11,023 bases of DNA from assembly GCA_964511405.1 (NCBI GenBank), contig CAZEFK010000228.1, forward strand, positions 1-11,023, given 5' to 3'. A program made the translations under genes and the position numbers. Shown piece after piece: positions 1 through 6,303 of the stretch (its first letter is position 1; the number at the start of each line of letters is the position of its first letter). This stretch comes from CAZEFK01 sp964511405. Lineage in GTDB: Bacteria > Pseudomonadota > Alphaproteobacteria > Elsterales > Elsteraceae. The notes under the pieces were generated by a model. That model made no database searches. It was not told the DNA's origin and saw only the letters and a program-made list of their open reading frames with translations.

Positions 1-89
1 CGGGGAACCGGGCCGGCGCGACCGTCGACCTCGGGTTTCGCGTGCTGGCGCGCCAGAGCACACGCCAAAGACAGGGAGTCCCACGATGA
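1..89 (+). CDS. C-terminal tail of an upstream gene, possibly an FGE-sulfatase (formylglycine-generating enzyme) domain protein
   Basis: One frame, beginning at base 3, is open from the left edge and ends in a TGA at 87-89 that overlaps the ATG of the next gene as ATGA. The visible 28 residues include NRAGATVDLGFRVLARQ. FGE-sulfatase/SUMF1-type domains typically end in an asparagine/arginine-containing segment followed by GFR(V/L) and a short tail, which this resembles. The fragment is very short and no catalytic part is visible, so both the coding status and the family are tentative. The ATGA overlap would fit translational coupling to the dehydrogenase downstream, but that gene also has its own ribosome binding site. 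Confidence 0.3.
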   Translation, partial: GNRAGATVDLGFRVLARQSTRQRQGVPR

Positions 90-1120
90 AAGCCTGCGTC
101 CTGCATGCCCCCGGCGACCTTCGCATCGAGGACCGGGCGACCCCGCCGCTGGCGCCGACCGATGTCCTGGTGCAGATCGGCGCCGGCGGCATCTGCGGCT
201 CCGACCTGCACTATTTCCAGCATGGCGGCTTCGGGACCGTGCGTCTCCAGGAGCCGATGATCCTCGGCCACGAGGTTGCCGGCACCGTGGTCCAGGTCGG
301 CAGTGCGGTCACGCGCCTGAAGCCCGGCGACCGCGCCGCGATCAACCCGAACCAGCCCTGCGGCCGCTGCCGGTCGTGCCTGTCTGGGCGCGCCAATCTT
401 TGCCTCGACGTCCAGTTCTATGGCAGCGCCATGCGCTTCCCTCATGTCCAGGGCGCCTTCCGCCAGGCGCTGGTCGCCAGCGAGTCGCAGGTCGTCGCCT
501 TCGACGCGGCGATCGACACGACCGAAGCCGCCTTCGCGGAACCCCTGTCGGTCGGGCTGCACGCCGTGACCCGCGCCACGTCCGTGGCGGGGCGGCGGGT
601 CCTGATCACCGGATGCGGTCCGATCGGCGCCCTCGCGGTCGCGGCGGCCCGCGCGTTCGGCGCCCGCGAGATCGTGGCCGCCGACCGGATGGCGGCGCCG
701 GTCAAGGCCGCGCGCGCCATGGGCGCCGACCGCGCGGTGAATCTGGCGGAGACGCCTGATGCCCTCGGCGGCTACGCGGCGGACAAGGGGTATTTCGACG
801 TCCTGCTCGAATGCTCGGGCAGCGAGCAGGCGCTGCGCACCGGCTTCGAGCTGGTGCGGCCGGGCGGCACCATCGTCCAGCTCGGCCTGGGCGGCGACCA
901 GTCGTTGCCCATGGCGCTGCTGGTCACCAAGGAGCTGGAGCTGCGCGGCTGCTTCCGCTTCCACGAGGAATTCGGCTGGGCGGTCGAGTTCATCGCCGAG
1001 CGGCGCATCGACGTCCGGCCGCTGCTGACCGACGTGATCCCGTTCACCGATGCCCCCCGGGCCTTCGAGCTGGCCCGCGACCGCACCCGCGCGATGAAGG
1101 TGCAGCTCAGCTTCGCCTGA
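86..1120 (+). CDS. Zinc-dependent medium-chain alcohol dehydrogenase, L-idonate 5-dehydrogenase-like
   Basis: A 344-residue cytosolic medium-chain dehydrogenase, full length for the family. Catalytic zinc ligands are Cys37 (in GGICGSDLH) and His62-Glu63 (in LGHE), with Glu152 in AEPLSVG. The structural zinc lobe is Cys92, Cys95, Cys98 and Cys106. The Rossmann nucleotide site is GCGPIG at 176-181. Asp200 at the end of the second strand suggests NAD+ rather than NADP+. Overall similarity, including the Q-x-P-M-I-L-G-H-E block, is closest to L-idonate 5-dehydrogenase, which interconverts L-idonate and 5-ketogluconate in sugar-acid catabolism. Related polyol dehydrogenases (sorbitol, xylitol, threonine) cannot be excluded. 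The start is supported by GGGAG seven bases upstream. It converges with the AI-2E gene, 21 bp from stop to stop. No sugar-acid transporter or regulator is visible here, so the substrate is unconfirmed. Confidence 0.85.
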   Translation: MKACVLHAPGDLRIEDRATPPLAPTDVLVQIGAGGICGSDLHYFQHGGFGTVRLQEPMILGHEVAGTVVQVGSAVTRLKPGDRAAINPNQPCGRCRSCLSGRANLCLDVQFYGSAMRFPHVQGAFRQALVASESQVVAFDAAIDTTEAAFAEPLSVGLHAVTRATSVAGRRVLITGCGPIGALAVAAARAFGAREIVAADRMAAPVKAARAMGADRAVNLAETPDALGGYAADKGYFDVLLECSGSEQALRTGFELVRPGGTIVQLGLGGDQSLPMALLVTKELELRGCFRFHEEFGWAVEFIAERRIDVRPLLTDVIPFTDAPRAFELARDRTRAMKVQLSFA

Positions 1121-1141
1121 TCGGCCCGCCGGCGCCGGGGA

Positions 1142-2251
1142 TCACTCCCCGGCGGCCACCGGCGCCACCTCCAGCCAATCGCGCCACAGGCAGATCAGGG
1201 CGGCCATGGTCGCCGGGCCCAGGAACAGGCCCAGTAGGCCGAAGGTCTCGACCCCGCCCAGGATGCCCAGCAGCACCCACAGGAACGGCAGCCGCACGGC
1301 GCCGCCGATCAGCACCGGCCGGATGACGTGGTCGGCGACGAACAGCACCAGCATGCCGAATCCGATCAGCACCGCCGCTTCGACCGGCTTCGACTGGACC
1401 AGCAGCACGCCCGCGGCGCTGGTGAACACGACCGGGGCGCCGAACGGGATGATCGCCAGCACGCCGGTCACCGCCCCCAGCATGGCGGCATGGGGCACGC
1501 TCAGCACGGCGTAGGCGATCCCGAGCACCAGCCCTTCCCCGAGGCCGACCAGGACCAGGCCGTTGACCGTGCCATGGACGGCGGCCACCACATGCTCGGC
1601 CAGGCCTTCGCCACGCTGGCCCAGCAACTCGACCGTCAGGCGCAGCAGGCGCTGGGCCAGCGCCCGGCCGTCGCGGAACAGAAAGAACAGCGTCAGCAGC
1701 ATGAACGCGAACACGGTCAGGCGCTGGGCCGCGAGCAGCCCGACATCGCGGGTCCAGCCGACCATGGTCGCGGTGCTGGCATGGCCGAACAGCGCCCGCG
1801 CCGCCTCCGGGTCGCTCAGATTGTCGCGCCACCAGCCGGCCAGCGTGCTGCCCAGGCCGGGCAGATGCTCGACCCAGTCCGGCACCGGGATCCCGGTGCG
1901 CTGGACCTCGTTGGCCAGCCGCACCAGAAGCCGGGCCTCGCGCGCCACCTCGGCGATGCCGAAGCCCAGCGGCACCACGAACACGACGCCGATCGCCAGC
2001 GTCCCCAGCAGCGGGCACAGCCAGCGCCCCCGCCGTTCCGGCACGACGCTACACAGCCGCCCGTAGAGCGGCCAGCTGGCGATCGCGAACACGCCGGCCC
2101 AGACCAGCGCCGGCAGGAACGGGCGCAGGATCCACGACCCCAGCAGCACCAGCAGGACGCCGACCACGACGCGCGCGATGCGCTGGCCAGGCCGGCCGGA
2201 GCCGGGCGGCGGCAAGGTCGTCATCTCGTGGTTTATGCCTGCTGCCGCCAT
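1142..2251 (-). CDS. AI-2E family transporter (UPF0118 membrane protein)
   Basis: A 369-residue polytopic inner-membrane protein. Hydrophobic segments lie at about residues 26-42, 45-63, 78-100, 178-193, 229-250, 256-286, 291-308 and 320-357, with a long soluble stretch (about 101-175) after the third segment, as usual in this family. Family signatures are LFRDG at 191-195, IIPFGAP near 267-273, IRPVLIGG near 310-317 and LGGVETFGLLGLFLGP near 331-346. The family is named after the E. coli AI-2 exporter TqsA, but members are also linked to sodium/proton antiport and most substrates are unknown, so quorum-sensing export should not be assumed. The start at 2251 is chosen because GGGAGG precedes it by about five bases; an internal Met at residue 10 is less well supported. 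It is divergent from the TIGR04076 gene, with 66 bp between starts that must hold both promoters. Confidence 0.9.
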   Translation of the reverse strand: MAAAGINHEMTTLPPPGSGRPGQRIARVVVGVLLVLLGSWILRPFLPALVWAGVFAIASWPLYGRLCSVVPERRGRWLCPLLGTLAIGVVFVVPLGFGIAEVAREARLLVRLANEVQRTGIPVPDWVEHLPGLGSTLAGWWRDNLSDPEAARALFGHASTATMVGWTRDVGLLAAQRLTVFAFMLLTLFFLFRDGRALAQRLLRLTVELLGQRGEGLAEHVVAAVHGTVNGLVLVGLGEGLVLGIAYAVLSVPHAAMLGAVTGVLAIIPFGAPVVFTSAAGVLLVQSKPVEAAVLIGFGMLVLFVADHVIRPVLIGGAVRLPFLWVLLGILGGVETFGLLGLFLGPATMAALICLWRDWLEVAPVAAGE

Positions 2252-2317
2252 GCTGTCCTCCCGGTCGCGGCGCGGATCATAGTAGGGATCGCGCGGGCCG
2301 AGCTATGGAGATTGCCG

Positions 2318-2668
2318 ATGACCGCACCGGACGACGACAGCTTCGAACTATACGACCTGCGGGTCGAAGTGGTGGCGCCGCCCGGCGCTACCCTCTATTG
2401 CGGCCGCGCCGGCGACCAGTTCGAGCTGCGCGGCGAGATGCTGCACCTGCCGCCGGGCCAGGGCTTCTCGATCTATTCGCTGGGCGCCCTGCTGCCGCTG
2501 CTGGCGGCCAAACAGCGCGTGACCGACCCCAACGACTGGATGTCGACCGACGCCGAGGTCGCCTGCCCGGACCCCAACTGCCCCAGCCGCTTCCGCATTA
2601 CCCGCATCGGCCGCCGCCGGTTCCGCCACGCCGAAACGACCGCGGTGCCGCTGGCCAAGCGCGACTGA
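2318..2668 (+). CDS. TIGR04076 family small protein
   Basis: A 116-residue soluble protein of unknown function. The order of conserved pieces fits TIGR04076: an N-terminal strand YDLRVEVV, then LYCGRAGDQFELRG (family pattern C-x-x-G-x-x-G-D-x-F), a hydrophobic stretch PPGQGFSIYSLGALLPLLAA (family pattern G-x-C-x-W-A-L-x-x-L-x-P-L-L) and a C-terminal CPDPNCPSRFRITRI block. Cys28, Cys82 and Cys87 could bind a metal or be redox active, but this is inference. The ATG at 2318 is preceded by GGAG at 2307-2310 with seven bases of spacing. A much longer open frame upstream of this start runs antisense to the AI-2E gene and is not credible. Only two bases separate its stop from the stop of the convergent Rieske gene. 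Confidence 0.75.
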   Translation: MTAPDDDSFELYDLRVEVVAPPGATLYCGRAGDQFELRGEMLHLPPGQGFSIYSLGALLPLLAAKQRVTDPNDWMSTDAEVACPDPNCPSRFRITRIGRRRFRHAETTAVPLAKRD

Positions 2669-2670
2669 CC

Positions 2671-4233
2671 TCATTCCTGCTCGACGAAGGCGCGCATCTG
2701 GCGGGCGGTGCGCAGCAGGTGCCGGCGCTTGAGCCGCGCCTGCAGATAGCGGTTGAGCGCGGCCCACAGCACGGGCGCCGCCTCGGGCACCGCGGCGGCC
2801 TCGGCGGCGACCGCGGTCAGGGTCTTGATCCGGTGCACCGCCAGGATGAAGCGGTCATAGCCGTGGTCGAACAGCTTGTCGGTTTCCTCGGCCAGGAACG
2901 CGGCCGGGTCGGCGACCGCCCAGCCCGACCGGTCAGCGGCTGGATTGCGATAGCCGACGTTGCGGCCGAGGAAGCAGGCCATCTGCAGCAGGCCGGCGGG
3001 CCATAGCGCCGGCGTCGCCGACGCCGCCCGGCGCAGGGCGTTGGCGAAGGTCAGGCCGTGCGTGAAGTCCAGCCAGCCGACATTGTCGGCGAGCTTGCCG
3101 TCGGTCGCCACGAACACCTGCTCGTCGGCGTCGAGCAGCGCCGCCGCCAGGGCCTCCAGCAGCACCCGATAGATCGCCGCCGGCTCATGGCGGCCCGACC
3201 AGCCGGCCACGACGGCCATGGCGCGGGCGGCGTTGCAGCCGTCCAGCGCCGCGACCGCCAGCGGCTCGGCGGCGGCCGACTCGGCCCCCCATTGGGCGAG
3301 CCGGGCGGCATAGCTGCGGAATTCCGGGATCAGGTTCTCGCGGCTGGCATAGACCAGGCTGCGCGCCAGGGCGAACAGCACCGGCGCCGCCACGTCGCGG
3401 CCCAGTCGGCCGATCAGCTCCGGCGCCTTCACCGCATAGATCAGCGAATGGCCGAAGTCCTGGTAGTGGGCCAGGGCCGCCCGCGCCAAGGCGGGACCGA
3501 CGTCCGCGCCGGTGTCGAGCGCGCCGCGCAGCCGGGCGACGGCGCCGGCCTCGTCCTGCGCCTCGACCGCGGCCACGAACGCGTCTTCGGACCAGGGCGC
3601 CGTGCCGTCCGGGAATGGGTACCGCCGGCCGCCGCTGCTATCGTCGGCGATGTGCGACAGCACCTCGACCAGTGCCGCCAGCCGGCGGTCGGGATCGAGG
3701 CCGGGCCGTGCCGCCAGCGCCAGCCAGTCGGCGGCACCGGCAAAGGCATGGGTCATGCCGAATTCCAGCCGCTCGGCGCCCCACGCCACGGCCCGGCGCA
3801 CGGCATCCAGCGGATCGGCCCCGATGCGCACCAACCGCGCCGTCTCGCGCGCCAGCCGCGGCTCGTCCTGATCGTCGAGGGCCGCTGCGACCGCAGCCAG
3901 GATCGCCTCACGGCGCTCGGCGAGCGGCGGCTCGGCGAGGTCGAGCCAGATGCGGCCCTCGGCGACCCGCGTCGGATAGCGGCGCAGCCGGTCGCCGCCG
4001 ACCAGCGTCGCGCCGCTGTCCAGGTCGAACTTCCAATTGTGCCAGTTGCAGGTGAGCACGCAGCCCTCGAGCGTGCCCTCGCTCAAGGGATAGCCTTCAT
4101 GCGGGCAGCGGTTGGCCGATGCATAGAGTTGCCCATCGGCCCGCAGCACCAGGATCTGGCGCCCGTCGACCCGGACGACGGTACGGGTGCCATCCGCCAA
4201 GTCGGCGTCGGCCAGGATCGGCGTCCAGGTCAT
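2671..4233 (-). CDS. Rieske [2Fe-2S] protein with a large C-terminal histidine-bearing helical domain
   Basis: A 520-residue soluble protein. Residues 1 to about 100 form a ferredoxin-type Rieske domain with cluster ligands Cys43 and His45 (CPHEGYPLSEG) and Cys62 and His65 (CNWHNWKFD), 16 residues apart, as in biphenyl-dioxygenase-type ferredoxins. The remaining ~400 residues are mostly alanine/leucine-rich helices with histidines in motif-like contexts: H162 (GMTHAF), H194 (SHIADD), H256 and H262 (AHYQDFGHSLIY), H392 (DFTHGLTFANAL), H457 and H467. This is not the usual Rieske oxygenase catalytic domain, as no N-x-x-D-x-x-H-x4-H is present. It faintly recalls questin-oxidase-like (Baeyer-Villiger) proteins, which I cannot confirm. 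A likely reading is an oxygenase or redox enzyme whose helical part holds a second metal centre. GAGGG upstream supports the start. A 19-bp gap to the exported-protein gene upstream suggests one transcript. Confidence 0.8.
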   Translation of the reverse strand: MTWTPILADADLADGTRTVVRVDGRQILVLRADGQLYASANRCPHEGYPLSEGTLEGCVLTCNWHNWKFDLDSGATLVGGDRLRRYPTRVAEGRIWLDLAEPPLAERREAILAAVAAALDDQDEPRLARETARLVRIGADPLDAVRRAVAWGAERLEFGMTHAFAGAADWLALAARPGLDPDRRLAALVEVLSHIADDSSGGRRYPFPDGTAPWSEDAFVAAVEAQDEAGAVARLRGALDTGADVGPALARAALAHYQDFGHSLIYAVKAPELIGRLGRDVAAPVLFALARSLVYASRENLIPEFRSYAARLAQWGAESAAAEPLAVAALDGCNAARAMAVVAGWSGRHEPAAIYRVLLEALAAALLDADEQVFVATDGKLADNVGWLDFTHGLTFANALRRAASATPALWPAGLLQMACFLGRNVGYRNPAADRSGWAVADPAAFLAEETDKLFDHGYDRFILAVHRIKTLTAVAAEAAAVPEAAPVLWAALNRYLQARLKRRHLLRTARQMRAFVEQE

Positions 4234-4252
4234 GAGCTCCCTCCGCGTGCCG

Positions 4253-4573
4253 CTATCGGCGCGGCGGCGCCGACTGCTTCAGCAGCTGATTGGCCAAATC
4301 GTCGACCTCGTCGGGCTGGCCCGGCTTGCGGGCCGCCGGGCCGCGCGCTTGGGCCGGGCCCAGCCGGCTCTGGACTTCGGCCTGGGTCGGCTGGTGCTGA
4401 CGGCCGCCGACGATCGGCGCCGGCGGCCCGATATCCGGGGTCAGGGTCGACTCGCCGGGCAGCGCGCCGGGCGCGAGCGTGCTCGTGCCCGGCGTCTGTG
4501 CCGCCGCCGTGCCGGCCGCGGTGATCACCGCGAGCCCCAGCAATGCGCCGTTCAGCCTGGTCATGATCGTCAT
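4253..4573 (-). CDS. Small proline-rich exported protein of unknown function
   Basis: A 106-residue protein starting at 4573 (MTIMTRLN...), or 103 residues from the ATG at 4564; an AAGGCAAGG stretch directly upstream can serve either start. Residues 1-25 look like a Sec signal peptide: a basic n-region with Arg6, a hydrophobic core GALLGLAVITAAG, and an Ala-x-Ala cleavage site (TAAAQ) near residue 25. The mature part (~80 residues) is rich in proline, glycine, glutamine and threonine with no cysteine, ending in a more polar helix with VDDLANQLLKQ. I recognise no domain, and it is probably periplasmic and partly disordered. It lies 19 bp upstream of the Rieske gene on the same strand, so the two are probably co-transcribed. 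It is divergent from tenA. Confidence 0.65.
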   Translation of the reverse strand: MTIMTRLNGALLGLAVITAAGTAAAQTPGTSTLAPGALPGESTLTPDIGPPAPIVGGRQHQPTQAEVQSRLGPAQARGPAARKPGQPDEVDDLANQLLKQSAPPRR

Positions 4574-4621
4574 CCTTGCCTTATGAACGGAGTGCTTTCT
4601 ACCACGTGTGATACGGCCGAC

Positions 4622-5314
4622 ATGACTGCAACCCCGCTGCCCTGGCGTCCCGATGGCCTGTTCGACCGCCTGCGCCAGGCGGCCGGGGTCGACTGGCGGC
4701 GCTATGTCGACCATGACTTCGTCCGCGCGCTGGCCGCCGGAACCCTGCCGCTGGACTGCTTCCGCCATTATCTGACCCAGGATTACCTGTTCCTGCTGCA
4801 ATGGGCCCGGGCCAAGGCGCTGGCGATTTACAAGTCGAAGACCTTCGACGAGATCGCAGGCGGCCTGCGCGCGCTGCGCTCGGTGGTCGAGGAGACCGAG
4901 CTGCATGTCGGCTATTGCGCCGAGTGGGGCCTGGACCGCGCGGCGATGGCGGCGATCCCGGAGGCGCGCGCCACGGTCAGCTACACCCGCCACGTGCTCG
5001 ACATGGGCATGAGCGGCGACCTGCTGGACCTCAAGGTCGCGATGGCGCCCTGCCTGATCGGCTATGCCGAGATCGGACGCGCGCTGCTGGCCGATCCGGC
5101 GACCAAGCTGGACGCCAATCCCTACCGCACCTGGATCGAGAGCTACGGCGGCGACGCCTACCAGGCCCTGGCCCGCGACGGCGCCGACGAGCTGGACCAG
5201 CTGTGGCAGTCGCGGGCCGGCGGCGGCCGCTGGGCGCCGCTGCTCGCCAACTTCACGCTGGCGACCCGGCTGGAAGCCGACTTCTGGCAGATGGGGCTGG
5301 AGCAGTCGCTGTAG
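4622..5314 (+). CDS. tenA: TenA family aminopyrimidine aminohydrolase / thiaminase II
   Basis: A 230-residue all-helical protein of the TenA/THI-4 family, full length. Residues equivalent to the B. subtilis active site are present: Asp54 in TQDYLF, Tyr121 in SYTRHVL, the nucleophile Cys144 in MAPCLIGYAEIG, and Glu218 in RLEADFW near the C terminus. Retention of the Cys places it with TenA_C rather than the Cys-less TenA_E type. TenA_C enzymes release the hydroxymethylpyrimidine precursor from aminopyrimidine breakdown products, a thiamin salvage step, and can cleave thiamin. The ATG at 4622 has only a weak ACGG upstream. An in-frame ATG at 4583 would add 13 residues but has no visible ribosome binding site. 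No TPP riboswitch could be recognised in the short upstream gap, and no other thiamin gene is nearby. It is divergent from the exported protein gene. Confidence 0.88.
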   Translation: MTATPLPWRPDGLFDRLRQAAGVDWRRYVDHDFVRALAAGTLPLDCFRHYLTQDYLFLLQWARAKALAIYKSKTFDEIAGGLRALRSVVEETELHVGYCAEWGLDRAAMAAIPEARATVSYTRHVLDMGMSGDLLDLKVAMAPCLIGYAEIGRALLADPATKLDANPYRTWIESYGGDAYQALARDGADELDQLWQSRAGGGRWAPLLANFTLATRLEADFWQMGLEQSL

Positions 5315-5365
5315 GGCAGCCGCTGCGGCGCCATCGGTTGACGCCAGCAGTTTGATCGGCACGCG

Positions 5366-5908
5366 TCACGGACGCGACGGCCGCAGGCCAGCGTCATCCC
5401 AGAGCTGGACTTCGATAAAGCCACCGGTCGGTAGTCCGGCGGCGGCGACGAAGCGCCGGATCTCATCGAGCGTGAACGCACCGCCGTCCTTGGCGCCGCG
5501 ATCGCGGTCGCGATGGACGGTCATGCTGTCGCCATAGGTGAATGTCAGCGCATCAGCCGGTAGCGACGCCAGCGGCAGGATGATGGCGCTGCGGCGCGAC
5601 GGGTCCTTGCCGTCATCGAAGTCCCCCAGGAAGAAGTAGATCGGGTGCCGGCGCGGGCGGTCGCCGAGCAGCCGGCGGCACTCGTCGGCAAGCCAAGCCT
5701 CGGCAGCGCGACGGCGCACCAGATAGACGGACCGGACCTGGCGACGGCCCGACGCCCTGATCGCCGCCAGGATCTCCTCGGCTTCCGCGTCTGGCAGTGC
5801 GCAAAGATTGCGAAATGGCCCGCGGTCCGGGTCGTAGATGTGCGTAACTGTCGTGGGGAACAGCGCTGCTTGCGCCGGGCAAGCCGGGCCTTGGTGGTCA
5901 TCTCGCAT
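5366..5908 (-). CDS. Hypothetical protein, no recognised domain
   Basis: A 180-residue soluble protein that I cannot assign to a family. Coding is supported by a strong GGAGGGG ribosome binding site just upstream of the ATG at 5908, by host-like GC-rich codon use, and by lack of overlap with neighbours. It has no signal peptide or membrane segment. Distinct conserved-looking blocks are IYDPDRGPFRNLC near residues 24-36, an amphipathic basic segment with VRSVYLVRRRAAEAWLADE, HPIYFFLGDFDDGKDPSR near 98-115, and LTFTYGDSMTVHRDRDRG near 130-147. The last part ends in an acidic helix and a strand-like FIEVQLWDD. Aspartates and histidines in these blocks could be functional, but nothing more is shown. 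The gene is convergent with tenA and divergent from the broken antitoxin gene, so it may be a host gene bordering the toxin islet. Confidence 0.65.
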   Translation of the reverse strand: MRDDHQGPACPAQAALFPTTVTHIYDPDRGPFRNLCALPDAEAEEILAAIRASGRRQVRSVYLVRRRAAEAWLADECRRLLGDRPRRHPIYFFLGDFDDGKDPSRRSAIILPLASLPADALTFTYGDSMTVHRDRDRGAKDGGAFTLDEIRRFVAAAGLPTGGFIEVQLWDDAGLRPSRP

Positions 5909-5986
5909 TGACTCCCCTCCACGGCTGGCGCCCCAGGCCCTGGGCCAGTCCCGGCGCGTTGCGCAGCGGGTGGCCGGTGAATGACG

Positions 5987-5992
5987 TATAGT
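5987..5992 (+). promoter_or_regulatory. Possible -10 element for the DUF433 antitoxin gene
   Basis: TATAGT lies 19 bases before the ATG of the antitoxin gene, in a GC-rich intergenic stretch where such a hexamer stands out. No good -35 hexamer is seen at 16-18 bases of spacing, so the call rests on the -10 alone. A downstream GGAG at 6001-6004 would be the ribosome binding site. Confidence 0.3.
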
Positions 5993-6011
5993 CCGACCTC
6001 GGAGATGCAGG

Positions 6012-6259
6012 ATGGCAGAGACGGAGCGGCTCGACCGGATCACCATGCGGCCCGAGGTGATGGGCGGCAAGGCCTGCATCCGCGGCTTGCGCGTCACGGT
6101 CGGCATGTCGGCATGGTCGCCGGCATGATCGGCGCAGGCGCCACGATCGAAGAGATCCTCGCCGACTATCCCTATCTGGAGCGCGAGGACATTCTGCAGG
6201 CCCTGCGGTATGCCGCGTGGCGAAGCGAGGAACGTGAGATCGACCTGGCCGGGGCATGA
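6012..6259 (+). pseudogene. DUF433 family antitoxin gene, frameshifted by an 8-bp tandem duplication
   Basis: Two frames together encode a complete DUF433 protein, the antitoxin partner of DUF5615/VapC-like toxins. The first frame, from ATG 6012, gives MAETERLDRITMRPEVMGGK and CIRGLRVTVGM. It then reads into a stop at 6126-6128. The second frame resumes with VAGMIGAGATIEEILADYP and LEREDILQALRYAAW, ending at 6259. The shift is explained by TCGGCATG occurring twice in tandem at 6100-6115; removing one copy restores one reading frame of 79 codons including the stop, with the typical family sequence across the join. As it stands the product would be 38 residues, losing the helix-turn-helix-like C-terminal half. 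GGAG at 6001-6004 is a good ribosome binding site. The next start codon overlaps this stop (ATGA), as in intact toxin-antitoxin pairs. Confidence 0.8.
6100..6115 (+). repeat. 8-bp tandem duplication (TCGGCATG x2) that breaks the antitoxin frame
   Basis: TCGGCATG at 6100-6107 is repeated exactly at 6108-6115. An 8-base unit shifts the frame, and deleting one copy restores the DUF433 protein. The unit is either a replication-slippage mutation or a low-rate reversible switch. Confidence 0.9.
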
Positions 6260-6303
6260 AGCTGCTGGTCGACAGTCACTTCGCCTTTACGGGATATGCT
6301 TGA
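6256..6303 (+). pseudogene. Truncated DUF5615-like (PIN-fold) toxin remnant
   Basis: The ATG at 6256 overlaps the antitoxin stop as ATGA and encodes MKLLVDSHFAFTGYA before TGA at 6301-6303. DUF5615 PIN-like toxins typically begin MK(F/L)LVDxxL, so the first seven residues match the expected partner of a DUF433 antitoxin. The remaining ~100 codons are absent. Base composition drops just after this point, which suggests that the toxin was cut by the event that brought in the neighbouring low-GC segment. Identification rests on a few residues plus position. Confidence 0.55.

Noticed and set aside
1135..1152. CCGGGG/CCCCGG hairpin between the convergent dehydrogenase and AI-2E genes as a terminator
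   Set aside because: The stem is only 6 bp with no T run on either strand, and it contains the AI-2E stop codon; in DNA this GC-rich such short repeats are common.
1328..2317. Long plus-strand open frame (about 330 codons) reading into the TIGR04076 gene
   Set aside because: It is antisense to the AI-2E gene and rich in His/Gln/Arg/Pro, as expected of a GC-driven shadow frame. Only its last 116 codons, after the ATG at 2318 with its own ribosome binding site, form a recognised family.
3058..4524. 488-codon plus-strand open frame
   Set aside because: It is opposite the Rieske gene, whose cluster motifs are unambiguous; the translation is low-complexity and Arg/Gly/Ala-rich with no family features.
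4574..4621. TPP riboswitch or operator (CACGTG core) upstream of tenA
   Set aside because: The 48-bp gap is too short for a complete TPP riboswitch, none of its conserved parts is seen, and the palindrome around CACGTG does not extend beyond six bases.
4574..5362. Minus-strand open frame covering tenA, upstream of the exported protein
   Set aside because: Antisense to a clear TenA protein; only the part from 4573, with signal peptide and ribosome binding site, is credible.
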